From Pseudophaeobacter flagellatus (GTDB lineage Bacteria > Pseudomonadota > Alphaproteobacteria > Rhodobacterales > Rhodobacteraceae), in assembly GCF_021228235.1 (NCBI RefSeq), contig NZ_JAJQRG010000002.1, positions 1-64,000 on the forward strand: a stretch of DNA of 64,000 bases, written 5' to 3'. Made by a program: the position numbers and the translations under genes. How positions within the stretch are numbered: position 1 is the first letter of the stretch; every line of letters begins with the position of its first letter. Under the pieces are notes generated by a model. That model worked only from the letters and a program-made list of their open reading frames with translations, did not search any database and had not been told where the DNA came from. Of the stretch, positions 8,726-16,474 are shown piece by piece.

Positions 8726-9979
8726 ATGCAAGCCCTTTGCCGTGATTGCCTTCACCAGATTGCCCCAGCGCGGCGCTGCCCAGACTGCGGCAGCCCGCGC
8801 AGCATCCAGCATGCAGAGCTGTTTTCCCTGACCATCGCGCATATGGACTGCGATGCCTTTTACGCCAGCGTTGAAAAACGCGATAACCCGGCACTGGCTG
8901 GCAAACCTGTGATCATCGGCGGCGGCAAACGCGGCGTGGTATCGACCGCCTGCTATGTGGCGCGCATCTCTGGCGTGCGCTCGGCGATGCCGATGTTTCA
9001 GGCGCTGAAACTCTGCCCCGATGCCGTGGTGATCAAACCGCGCATGTCCGCCTATGTCGAAGTCAGCCAGATGGTACGCGCGATGATGGACGAGTTAACC
9101 CCGGATATTGAGCCCCTGTCCCTGGACGAGGCCTTCATGGATCTCTCTGGCACCCAGAAACTGCATGGGCGCCCGCCGGCGGTCATGCTGGCGCGGCTGG
9201 TCAAACGGATGAAGGATGAACTGGGCATCACCGGGTCAATCGGGCTGTCGCATAACAAATTCCTGGCCAAGGTGGCCTCGGATCTGGACAAGCCGCGCGG
9301 CTATTCGGTGATTGGCAAGGCGGAAACCGCCAGCTTTCTGCGCGACAAGCCTGTACGACTGATCTGGGGCATTGGTCCGGCCACGCAGGCCGCGTTGGAA
9401 AAGGCCGGCATTCGCACCTTTGCCGATCTGCTGCGCTGGGAACGGCAAGACCTGAACGCGCGCTTTGGTGGCACCGGTGATCGGCTCTGGCATCTGGCGC
9501 GCGGCCAGGACCGCCGCCGGGTTTCCGCCAATGCGCCGGTCAAGTCGATCTCGAAAGAGACCACATTCATGGAAGACACCGCCAGCCTGGAGGTGCTTGA
9601 CGGTCATCTGTGGCGGCTGGCGGTACAGGTGGCGGATCGCGCCAAGGCCAAGGCCAAGGCAGGCCGGGTTGTCACCCTGAAGCTGAAGCGCGCCAATCAT
9701 TCCGCCCTGACCCGGCGCCTGTCCCTGCACAGCCCAACCCAGCTGGCCGATGTGATCTATCGCCAATCGCGGGCCTTGCTGGATCAGGTCGGCAATCAGG
9801 GGCCCTATCGCCTGCTCGGCTGTGGCATCTCGGATCTGGTGCCCGAATCGCAGGCCGATACCAGTGGTGACCTTCTGGACCCGCTGGCCGAAAAACGTGC
9901 CCAGGCAGAACGTGCCACCGATGCCATTCGCAAACGTTTTGGCGAGGACGCCATCCGCAAGGGCCGTGCCCTGCGCTAG
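8726..9979 (+). CDS. dinB: DNA polymerase IV with N-terminal zinc-ribbon extension
   Basis: This Y-family translesion polymerase has 417 residues. The catalytic core begins at about residue 38 with AHMDCDAFYASVE (first metal Asp), and the second acidic cluster is SLDEAFMDLSG. The helix-hairpin-helix region (LIWGIGPATQAALEKAG) and little-finger domain follow. Ahead of the core are two CxxC pairs (CRDC and CPDC) that could bind zinc; a similar leader is common in Rhodobacterales DinB. The ribosome site before this ATG is poor, so a start nearer the core cannot be excluded. It is divergent from the NUDIX gene. No LexA-type box was recognised. Confidence 0.93.
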   Translation: MQALCRDCLHQIAPARRCPDCGSPRSIQHAELFSLTIAHMDCDAFYASVEKRDNPALAGKPVIIGGGKRGVVSTACYVARISGVRSAMPMFQALKLCPDAVVIKPRMSAYVEVSQMVRAMMDELTPDIEPLSLDEAFMDLSGTQKLHGRPPAVMLARLVKRMKDELGITGSIGLSHNKFLAKVASDLDKPRGYSVIGKAETASFLRDKPVRLIWGIGPATQAALEKAGIRTFADLLRWERQDLNARFGGTGDRLWHLARGQDRRRVSANAPVKSISKETTFMEDTASLEVLDGHLWRLAVQVADRAKAKAKAGRVVTLKLKRANHSALTRRLSLHSPTQLADVIYRQSRALLDQVGNQGPYRLLGCGISDLVPESQADTSGDLLDPLAEKRAQAERATDAIRKRFGEDAIRKGRALR

Positions 9980-10055
9980 AGCATGTTGCGCAATATGCCA
10001 AATCAAACCAGGAGAGCCAGTCGCCTGAATGCAAATGAACGCGACTGGCTCTAGC
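9975..10055 (+). repeat. Dispersed hairpin repeat, copy 1
   Basis: Outer arms GCTAGAG (9975-9981) and CTCTAGC (10049-10055) enclose a perfect 11-bp hairpin, GAGCCAGTCGC (10014-10024) with GCGACTGGCTC (10041-10051), around a 16-base loop. The left arm overlaps the dinB stop codon. Related copies lie at 33079-33148 (minus) and 55271-55308. Confidence 0.7.
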
Positions 10056-10086
10056 AACCGCACCACCACAAGCGTCCTGCTGCCGG

Positions 10087-10953
10087 CTATTCAGCCGCCA
10101 GCCGCCGCCTGTCCTGGTCGATACCTATTTTGACGATCTGCCCGGCAACCTGCCCCAGCAGCGCCTTTACCTCGGCGAAACGCGCATTGGGCCGCACCTG
10201 TGCCTCGTCCATATATAAAGAGCGGTCGATTTCCACCTGCACTGCATGCTGCCGCCGCGAGGGACGACCATAGGCCTGGGTGATATAGGCACCGGCAAAG
10301 GGCGCGTTGCGGGCCACGCGCAGCCCGGCCTGCACAAAGGCCGCCTCAACCAGGTCCATCACCTCGGTTGCAGCTGAAGATCCAAACCGATCCCCCAGAA
10401 CCACCTCGGGCAGCGCCGCCCGATGGGTCGGGAGGTTTGCCACTGCTTCATGCGGCATGGAGTGGCAATCAATCAGCACCGCCTGGCCGAAACGGTCATG
10501 CGCCTGGCGCAGCAACCCCTGCAGGGCCGCGTGATAGGGGTACCAAATCTGGTCGATTCGCTGCAGCGCCTCTTGCCGGGGCATCTTGCCATGGTAGATC
10601 GCCCGGCCATTGGCCACCACCCGCGGAATCACCCCTAAGCCCGAGGCCACCCGCGGGTTCTGCCCCCGGCGCGGTACGCCTTCGATCAAGGCCGGGTCCA
10701 GTTCTCCCGGGGCGCGATTGAGATCGATATAGGCCCGCGGCTGGGTCGCCAGCAGCAGCGGCGCCCCGAATCCAGGCACATCGGCAAAAAGCTGGTCGAC
10801 AAAGGCATCCTCTGAGCTGCGAATCTGCTGTTGGTTCAGAATCGTGCCCTGCACGAAGCTCGGCTCATAGTATGACCCGCTATGCGGCGAGGCAAAAACC
10901 ACCGATGACGTCAGTTCAGTGGGTGAAATAACGGAAAATGCGCGCTTTGACAT
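10087..10953 (-). CDS. N-formylglutamate amidohydrolase family protein
   Basis: The 288-residue protein belongs to the FGase (HutG-type) family of zinc hydrolases that release formate from N-formyl-L-glutamate in histidine degradation. Family landmarks are visible: VVFASPHSGSYYE near the N terminus, the DAFVDQLFADVPGFGAPLL segment, DLNRAPGELDPAL, and LIDCHSMPH in the middle. The start was set at MSKRAFSVISP (10953); the upstream 41 residues to 11076 look non-native. No other histidine-utilisation genes are adjacent, so the physiological substrate is uncertain. It points away from tRNA-Val. Confidence 0.85.
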   Translation of the reverse strand: MSKRAFSVISPTELTSSVVFASPHSGSYYEPSFVQGTILNQQQIRSSEDAFVDQLFADVPGFGAPLLLATQPRAYIDLNRAPGELDPALIEGVPRRGQNPRVASGLGVIPRVVANGRAIYHGKMPRQEALQRIDQIWYPYHAALQGLLRQAHDRFGQAVLIDCHSMPHEAVANLPTHRAALPEVVLGDRFGSSAATEVMDLVEAAFVQAGLRVARNAPFAGAYITQAYGRPSRRQHAVQVEIDRSLYMDEAQVRPNARFAEVKALLGQVAGQIVKIGIDQDRRRLAAE

Positions 10954-11109
10954 AGGTGCTTCTGCCCTTGGTTCCTCGAAATCACCATAGAGCGAAAATT
11001 CTACGACCAAAAGCTCTTGCGCCCCTGCGCGACTCTGATTATAGACCCCTTCACCGGCGCGGCTACCACGCTCCAATCACTTGGTGTAGGGCAGTCGCAA
11101 GGGTTTCAT

Positions 11110-11184
11110 GGGCGCTTAGCTCAGCGGTAGAGCACTTCGTTGACATCGAAGGGGTCACAAGTTCGAACCTTGTAGTGCCCACCA
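11110..11184 (+). tRNA. tRNA-Val (anticodon GAC), CCA encoded
   Basis: The 75 bases fold as a cloverleaf. The acceptor stem is GGGCGCT/AGTGCCC with one G-T pair. The D arm is GCTC/GAGC, the anticodon stem CTTCG/CGAAG with loop TTGACAT (anticodon GAC), the variable region GGGTC, and the T arm ACAAG/CTTGT with TTCGAAC. The terminal CCA is encoded. Confidence 0.96.
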
Positions 11185-11264
11185 TGAATTCATTGTTTTG
11201 GCCATTCGGTCGGAACGCCCGCAAACCCAGGCGCTGGTTCGCGCCGCAGAACAGGAGAATGACT

Positions 11265-11390
11265 ATGAAAGTCAAGAACTCGCTCCGCTCGCTCAAGAAC
11301 CGGCACCGTGATTGCCGCATTGTGCGTCGCAAGGGCCGCGTATATGTGATCAACAAGACACAGCCGCGCTTCAAAGCACGCCAAGGCTGA
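11265..11390 (+). CDS. rpmJ: 50S ribosomal protein L36
   Basis: This 41-residue basic protein of the large ribosomal subunit reads [20 protein letters not shown] and continues to KARQG. It is the alphaproteobacterial form with only one of the usual zinc-ribbon cysteines, so it probably does not bind zinc. The true start is internal to a longer frame that runs back through the tRNA. The AGGAGA ribosome site just before the ATG at 11265 settles the choice. It is followed directly by an intrinsic terminator. Confidence 0.95.
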   Translation: MKVKNSLRSLKNRHRDCRIVRRKGRVYVINKTQPRFKARQG

Positions 11391-11416
11391 GACTAAGATC
11401 TCGCTTTGTTAAAAAG

Positions 11417-11442
11417 ACCGCATCTTCGGGTGCGGTTTTTTT
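11417..11442 (+). terminator. rpmJ intrinsic terminator
   Basis: An 8-bp stem ACCGCATC/GGTGCGGT closes a TTCG tetraloop and is followed by an uninterrupted T-run. Confidence 0.9.
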
Positions 11443-11613
11443 GCGTTTGTACACCCGTGCCAGTGCAACTGCCCGCTGGGTTTTGGGTGCTCTGGCGCGC
11501 CGCTCTGCCCTGAGGGACCCAGCCTCGGGCCCGTCTGGACTGGCGCGGAAATAGGGGTGAAATTTTTCCGATGGTTTTAGTAGGTTTCTATTTCCCTTCA
11601 GTGGTTTTTTCTA

Positions 11614-11635
11614 TATTCGACTAAATAAGTCAGAA
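11614..11635. promoter_or_regulatory. Putative iron-responsive operator upstream of fbpA
   Basis: On the plus strand TATTCGA, eight bases, GTCAGAA. It contains the dyad GACT-N5-AGTC (11619-11631) and ends 30 bases before the fbpA start. The same pattern, TATGCGA-N8-GTCAGAA, occurs at 15093-15114 before the permease gene. The regulator is unknown; an iron regulator is inferred from the gene functions only. Confidence 0.45.
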
Positions 11636-11665
11636 AATAACGTCACTCTGGAGATCACAATCGCT

Positions 11666-12682
11666 ATGTTGAAAGCCACCACCATCCTCGCAGGGACCCT
11701 TGCTGCAACTCTTGCGACCTCGGCTGCTGCCGAAGGCGAAGTAAACCTGTATTCGTCGCGTCACTACGACACCGACGAGCGCCTCTATTCAGATTTCGAA
11801 GAGGCCACCGGCATCACCATCAACCGGATCGAAGGCAAGGCAGACGAGCTGATCGCCCGCATGACCGCTGAAGGTGCCAACTCTCCGGCTGATATCCTGC
11901 TGACCGTCGATACATCGCGCCTGGCCCGGGCCAAAAACGCAGGCGTTTTGCAAAGCATCGACAGCGATGTTCTGGAAACCAGCGTTCCCGGTTACCTGCA
12001 GGACGCCGACAACCAGTGGTTTGGTTTTTCCCAGCGTGCCCGCATCATTTTCTACGACAAGGCAGATGTGGCAAACCCGCCGCGCACCTATCTGGATCTG
12101 GCCGACCCTGCCTACAAAGGCCTGGTCTGCATCCGGTCTTCCTCGAACACCTATAACCAGACGCTGCTCGCCTCGATCATCACCCACCACGGTGCCGAGG
12201 TTGCCAAGGACTGGGCTGAAGGCATGGTCGCCAATATGGCGCGCGCGCCACAGGGCGGCGATACCGATCAGCTGCGCGGCATTGTCTCGGGCGAGTGCGA
12301 AATTTCGGTCGCCAACAGCTACTACTTTGCCCGTTCCATCCGCAAAGAGGTCAAGGGCCTGTCTGCTGACCGCGACATGATCGGCTGGATCTTCCCCTCG
12401 CAGGACGCCGAAGGCGCGCATATGAACCTGTCCGGTGGCGGCGTTGCTGCCCATGCGCCAAATCGCGACAACGCGGTCAAATTCCTGGAATATCTCGCCT
12501 CTGAAAAGGCGCAGCAGTATTTCTCGGCTGGCAACGATGAATTCCCTGCCGTGCCCGGTATTGGCCTGGCGCCAAGCATCGCCGCACTGGGGCATTTCAA
12601 GCCTGATGATGTGAACCTGTCGGAGGTGGCCAAGAACATCCCCGAAGCGCAAAAAATCTTTGATGCGGTGGGCTGGGAATAA
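11666..12682 (+). CDS. fbpA: Fe(3+) ABC transporter substrate-binding protein
   Basis: This 338-residue periplasmic protein of the FbpA/FutA/AfuA class captures ferric iron for the inner-membrane permease. It has a signal peptide (residues 1-22, ending TSAAAEGEV). The mature protein starts with VNLYSSRHYDTDE, the family signature carrying a metal-ligand Tyr/His, and the later paired-tyrosine segment SYYFARS matches the usual Fe ligands. The start has a TGGAGA-type ribosome site. The promoter region carries a dyad shared with the permease gene. The permease lies 0.7 kb downstream on the opposite strand, with a GNAT gene in between. No ATPase subunit is nearby. Confidence 0.92.
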   Translation: MLKATTILAGTLAATLATSAAAEGEVNLYSSRHYDTDERLYSDFEEATGITINRIEGKADELIARMTAEGANSPADILLTVDTSRLARAKNAGVLQSIDSDVLETSVPGYLQDADNQWFGFSQRARIIFYDKADVANPPRTYLDLADPAYKGLVCIRSSSNTYNQTLLASIITHHGAEVAKDWAEGMVANMARAPQGGDTDQLRGIVSGECEISVANSYYFARSIRKEVKGLSADRDMIGWIFPSQDAEGAHMNLSGGGVAAHAPNRDNAVKFLEYLASEKAQQYFSAGNDEFPAVPGIGLAPSIAALGHFKPDDVNLSEVAKNIPEAQKIFDAVGWE

Positions 12683-12717
12683 TCCTGTCACCCCTCTGAT
12701 CTGCTGAAAAATTAGGC

Positions 12718-12746
12718 AAAGGCGCGGGGAAACCTGCGCCTTTTCT
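12718..12746 (+). terminator. fbpA intrinsic terminator
   Basis: An 11-bp stem, AAAGGCGCGGG with CCTGCGCCTTT, closes a GAAA tetraloop and runs into TTTT. Confidence 0.85.
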
Positions 12747-12811
12747 GTGTCTGGCATTTCCTTGCCAGCATCGGTTTGCCACTCTGTCCGCATCCGCAAC
12801 CGGAGCTCCAG

Positions 12812-13354
12812 ATGACATCCCACCCCGTGCCGACGATCCGCCAGCTGACCGCGCCCGAGCTGGCGCAACACTGCGCCGCTCTCAGTGATATTCTGGTGAC
12901 CAGCGTCGAAGCCGGTGCCAGCGTCGGCTTCATCCTGCCCTTTACAACAGAAGATGCGGCTGCCTTTTGGGACGGCCGTGTCTTTCCGGCGGTTCAACGC
13001 GGCGACGTCCGGCTGTTTGGTGCCTTTGTGCAAGATGACGTCTTGCTGGGGACCGTGCAGCTCTCGCTGGCGATGCCTGCCAACCAGCCCCATCGCGCCG
13101 ATGTGGCCAAGCTGCTGGTGCATCCAAGGGCACGCCGCGCCGGATTGGGGCGCAGCCTGATGCTGGCGCTCGAAGCCGAGGCATGCCAGTTGGGCAAGAC
13201 ATTACTGGTGCTTGATACCCGTTCGGGCGATCCGTCACAGCAGCTCTATGAAAGCCTGGGCTACCGCGTGGCCGGTTCGGTGCCAGGATTTTGCCGCCAC
13301 CCCAACGCCGAGATCTATGAGGCCACGACCTACCTGTACAAAGCGCTCACGTAG
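12812..13354 (+). CDS. GNAT family N-acetyltransferase
   Basis: This 180-residue acetyl-CoA-dependent transferase has the typical GNAT core. A hydrophobic beta-4 segment (LLGTVQLSLAMP) precedes the acetyl-CoA-binding motif A, ADVAKLLVHPRARRAGLGRSL, in which R-x-x-G-L-G is the pyrophosphate loop. Motif B follows (LVLDTRSGDPSQQLYESLGY). The start was placed at MTSHPVPTIRQLT (12812) because GGAG lies six bases upstream; a reading from 12776 lacks a ribosome site. The acceptor substrate cannot be inferred. It sits between the two iron-transport genes, convergent with the permease. Confidence 0.88.
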   Translation: MTSHPVPTIRQLTAPELAQHCAALSDILVTSVEAGASVGFILPFTTEDAAAFWDGRVFPAVQRGDVRLFGAFVQDDVLLGTVQLSLAMPANQPHRADVAKLLVHPRARRAGLGRSLMLALEAEACQLGKTLLVLDTRSGDPSQQLYESLGYRVAGSVPGFCRHPNAEIYEATTYLYKALT

Positions 13355-13375
13355 CGCCTCGACCGGCACCATGCG

Positions 13376-15055
13376 CTAGCGGCGTCGACCCACTTGGCGA
13401 CAGATCAGAATCACTGGCAGCAGCCCCACTGCCATGATCACCAGCGAGGGCACCGCCGCCCCCTCCAGTCGCTCATCCGAGGCGAGCCGGTAGGCCTGCA
13501 CCGCCAGCGTGTCATAATTGAAAGGTCGCATGATCAAGGTGGCGGGCAGCTCTTTCATCACATCGACAAACACGATCAGCAGCGCTGTCAGCAGGCTCGG
13601 GGTGAGCAGCGGCAGATGCACCCGGCGCAACATGCCCAGCGGCCCCTGCCCCAGAGAGCGCGCCGCCGAATCCATATTGGCATGCACAGTGGATTGCCCG
13701 CTTTCATAAGCGCCAAGCGCCGCCGCCAGAAAGCGCACCATATAGGCCCCGACCAGCAACCAGATTGACCCCGAAATCAGCAGCCCGGTGCGGATCTCAA
13801 AGTTGGCCCGCATCCAGGCGTCCAAAGCATTGTCAAATGCAGCAAAAGGGACCATCAACCCCACCGCGATCACCCCGCCTGGCACCGCATAGCCCAAGCG
13901 CGACATATAGGCCGCCAGCGCCGAGCTGCGCCCCGGACGCAGCCGTTGATAAAAACCAAGACAGATTGCCGCCATGACCGTCAACAGCGCCGCCAGCGTC
14001 GCCAGCAACAGGGAATTTTGCAGGAAACCGATATAACGGCTGCTGAACAGGTTCTGCTCTGACTGCAGCCCCATGTTGAACAGGATGATCAGCGGCAGCA
14101 AAAAGCCAAAACAAACCGGCAGAGCACAGAGGATCCAGGCAAAAAAGGCCTGTCCGCCCTTCAGATCAGCTGGTGGCATCGGCGCATGTTGCCTACCCGC
14201 CTGATGATACCGCGCCTTGCCGCGGGTGGACCGTTCGATCACCGCCAGCACCAGGGCAAGACAGAGCAGGCACAGCGCCAGCTGCGCCGCCCCGGCCCGA
14301 TCCCCCATGGAAAACCAGCTGGTGTAGATCCCGGTGGCAAAGGTCTGGACGCCAAAATAGGATACGGTGCCAAAATCCGCGATGGTCTCCATCACCGTCA
14401 GCAAAACCCCCGTGGCAATTGCCGGACGCGCCATCGGCAGACTGACCAGCCAAAAGGCCTGAAAGGCACTTTTACCAAGTGCCCTGGCGGCCAGAAAGGC
14501 ACCGCCGCTTTGTTGAAGAAATGCGGCCCGCGCCAGCAGATAGACATAGGGGTAAAGCACCAGCACAAGCATCGCTGCCGCCCCGCCAAGGGATCGGATT
14601 TCCGGGAACCAGTAATCGCGCGGCCCCCATCCCGTCACCGCGCGCAGCGACGTCTGCACGATGCCGGGATGATCCAGAATGAAAGTATAGGCATAGGCCA
14701 GCACATAGGCCGGAAAGGCCAGAGGCAGAATCAGCGCGATCTCAAATATCCGCACGCCGGGAAACCGTGTCATGGTCACCAGCCAGGCCGCCCCCACCCC
14801 GATGGCCAGGGTGCCCACAGAGACCAGAAACACCAACCCGATAGTGGTCAGCGCATAGCGCGGCAGCACCGTGTCTAACAGATGCTGGATGGTCTCTGTG
14901 CCACCAGTCAGCGCCGCCAGCGCCACCGCAACCATGGGCAGGATACAGGCCAATGCAACGCACCAGGCCAGAGTAGAGAACACTCTGGTTCCGGCGTGTC
15001 GCCCACGGCGATTGCCCTGAGGGGCGTAATCTTTGGTCTCTTTTACGGCAGTCAT
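13376..15055 (-). CDS. fbpB: Ferric iron ABC transporter permease
   Basis: This is a 559-residue FbpB-type permease with two fused six-helix BPD_transp domains (about residues 30-290 and 310-555). The cytoplasmic EAA-type loops are visible around ARALGKSAFQAFWLVSLP and ARSLGQGPLGMLRRVHLP. It would move Fe(3+) delivered by FbpA across the inner membrane. It is encoded opposite to fbpA, separated by the GNAT gene. Its own promoter region holds the shared motif at 15093-15114. The matching FbpC ATPase is not in this window, so it must be elsewhere or shared. Length is normal for the fused permease. Confidence 0.92.
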   Translation of the reverse strand: MTAVKETKDYAPQGNRRGRHAGTRVFSTLAWCVALACILPMVAVALAALTGGTETIQHLLDTVLPRYALTTIGLVFLVSVGTLAIGVGAAWLVTMTRFPGVRIFEIALILPLAFPAYVLAYAYTFILDHPGIVQTSLRAVTGWGPRDYWFPEIRSLGGAAAMLVLVLYPYVYLLARAAFLQQSGGAFLAARALGKSAFQAFWLVSLPMARPAIATGVLLTVMETIADFGTVSYFGVQTFATGIYTSWFSMGDRAGAAQLALCLLCLALVLAVIERSTRGKARYHQAGRQHAPMPPADLKGGQAFFAWILCALPVCFGFLLPLIILFNMGLQSEQNLFSSRYIGFLQNSLLLATLAALLTVMAAICLGFYQRLRPGRSSALAAYMSRLGYAVPGGVIAVGLMVPFAAFDNALDAWMRANFEIRTGLLISGSIWLLVGAYMVRFLAAALGAYESGQSTVHANMDSAARSLGQGPLGMLRRVHLPLLTPSLLTALLIVFVDVMKELPATLIMRPFNYDTLAVQAYRLASDERLEGAAVPSLVIMAVGLLPVILICRQVGRRR

Positions 15056-15092
15056 GCGGTCCGCTCTTGGTCTGTTTTTGCGCGTCCCCTCT

Positions 15093-15114
15093 TATGCGAT
15101 TATTTTGGTCAGAA
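15093..15114. promoter_or_regulatory. Putative iron-responsive operator upstream of fbpB
   Basis: On the plus strand TATGCGA, eight bases, GTCAGAA. It matches the site before fbpA at 16 of 22 positions, including 13 of the 14 flanking bases. It lies about 38 bases upstream of the fbpB start. Confidence 0.4.
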
Positions 15115-15138
15115 ACTCCAGCCGGAAACCAGTGTTCT

Positions 15139-15154
15139 GCCAGTTGGAACTGGC
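15139..15154. promoter_or_regulatory. Palindromic dyad in the fbpB upstream region
   Basis: GCCAGTT and AACTGGC are separated by GG. Two bases are too few for an RNA loop, so a protein-binding site is more likely. It lies between the end of the liv operon and fbpB. No regulator is recognised. Confidence 0.3.
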
Positions 15155-15173
15155 CTTCAGGCGGCGGGGAACG

Positions 15174-15211
15174 AAAAAATCCCCCCAAGGGTCGGCAGAC
15201 CACCTGGAGGG
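15174..15211 (-). terminator. Probable terminator of the liv/acyl-CoA ligase operon
   Basis: On the minus strand CCCTCC (15206-15211) can pair with GGGGGG (15181-15186), and ATTTTTT follows. The stem is only six pairs with a long loop, so this is a moderate call. Confidence 0.45.
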
Positions 15212-15238
15212 ACAAACAGAGCAAGCTGCACGCGCTGC

Positions 15239-16456
15239 CTAGTCGTAGCTGCGCTGGTCCTCGATCACCACGCCATCCTTGGGCAGGGCACCGGGCGGGA
15301 CAACTTCGATACGACCCTTGAGTTTCAGAACCTCAATCACCGATTTTCCAAAGCTGATTTCATCGCCAGCGCTGGCCTCAATCTGCACCGTCATGGTGTC
15401 CATTTCGCCATCGCGGGCGGCAATGACACGTGCCTTGACGATCTCGTCATGTTTATCCACCAGTGCGGCGACCTGTTCGGGCCGCACAAACATGCCCTTG
15501 ATCTTGGTGGTCTGATCTGCGCGGCCCATCCAGCCCTTGATCCGCATATTGGTCCGCCCACAGGGAGAGACCCCAGGCATGACAGCGGAAAGATCACCCG
15601 TAGCAAAACGGATCAGTGGATAATCCGGGTTCAGCGTTGTCACGACGACTTCGCCCACTTCGCCGGGGGCAACGGGTGTCCCGGTGCCAGGGGTGACGAT
15701 TTCGACAATGACCATTTCATCGACAATCATGCCCTCCATTGCGGCGCTCTCATAGGCGATATTGCCCAAATCCGCCGTGGCATAGCTTTGTAGGCAGGTG
15801 ATACCGCGATCAGCGTATTCCTGGCGCAGCGACGGGAACAACGCGCCGCCACCAACAGCGGCTTTGGTAAAGCCAAGCGTCACGCCCATGGCATCAGCCT
15901 TATCCAGAATAACCTTCAGATAATCCGGGGTGCCGGCATAGGCCGTCGCCCCCACATCACGTGCGGCAGTCACCTGAAGTTCGGTCTGGCCGGTGCCCGC
16001 AGGCAGCACGGTTGCCCCAACGGCGCGGGCACCACTTTCAAAGATCATGCCCGCAGGCGTCAGATGGTAGCCAAAGCAGTTTTGCACCACATCCCCCGGA
16101 CCAATGCCAACCGCATGCAGGAAACGCCCCATGCGCCACCAGTCGTGATCCACCCCACCCGGTTCATAGATCGGGCCAGGCGACTGAAAGATATGGGCAA
16201 ACCCCGTGGCTGGTTTCACGGTAAAGCCGCCAAAGGGTGCATTGGCTCCCTGCGCTTTGCTAAGGTCGGATTTGCGCAGCACTGGCAGGGCGGCCAGATC
16301 GGCAGCCGAGGTAATGGCGCGCGCGTCAATATCTTTCAGGCTGCCCGCATAGCCAGCTGCCGTTTGGGCCAGGGCAATCTGCCTTGGCAGGGCGGTGGCA
16401 AGGTTGCTGGCGCGCTGGTCGTCGGAACGCGTTTCCAAGCTATCATAATTGGTCAT
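15239..16456 (-). CDS. Phenylacetate-CoA ligase-like AMP-binding enzyme
   Basis: The 405-residue protein resembles PaaK-type acyl/aryl-CoA ligases, which adenylate a carboxylic acid and transfer it to CoA. Visible landmarks are the N-terminal SAADLAALPVLRKSDL segment, the central QSYATADLGNIAYES, the RFATGDLSAV motif containing the conserved Asp, the hinge GRADQTTKIKGMFV, and the C-terminal PKDGVVIEDQRSYD. It is the last gene of the liv-type ABC operon, 18 bases after livF. This implies that the transported compound is a carboxylic acid activated on entry. The exact substrate is unknown. Confidence 0.85.
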   Translation of the reverse strand: MTNYDSLETRSDDQRASNLATALPRQIALAQTAAGYAGSLKDIDARAITSAADLAALPVLRKSDLSKAQGANAPFGGFTVKPATGFAHIFQSPGPIYEPGGVDHDWWRMGRFLHAVGIGPGDVVQNCFGYHLTPAGMIFESGARAVGATVLPAGTGQTELQVTAARDVGATAYAGTPDYLKVILDKADAMGVTLGFTKAAVGGGALFPSLRQEYADRGITCLQSYATADLGNIAYESAAMEGMIVDEMVIVEIVTPGTGTPVAPGEVGEVVVTTLNPDYPLIRFATGDLSAVMPGVSPCGRTNMRIKGWMGRADQTTKIKGMFVRPEQVAALVDKHDEIVKARVIAARDGEMDTMTVQIEASAGDEISFGKSVIEVLKLKGRIEVVPPGALPKDGVVIEDQRSYD

Positions 16457-16474
16457 AGTCTCACCATCTCTCCC

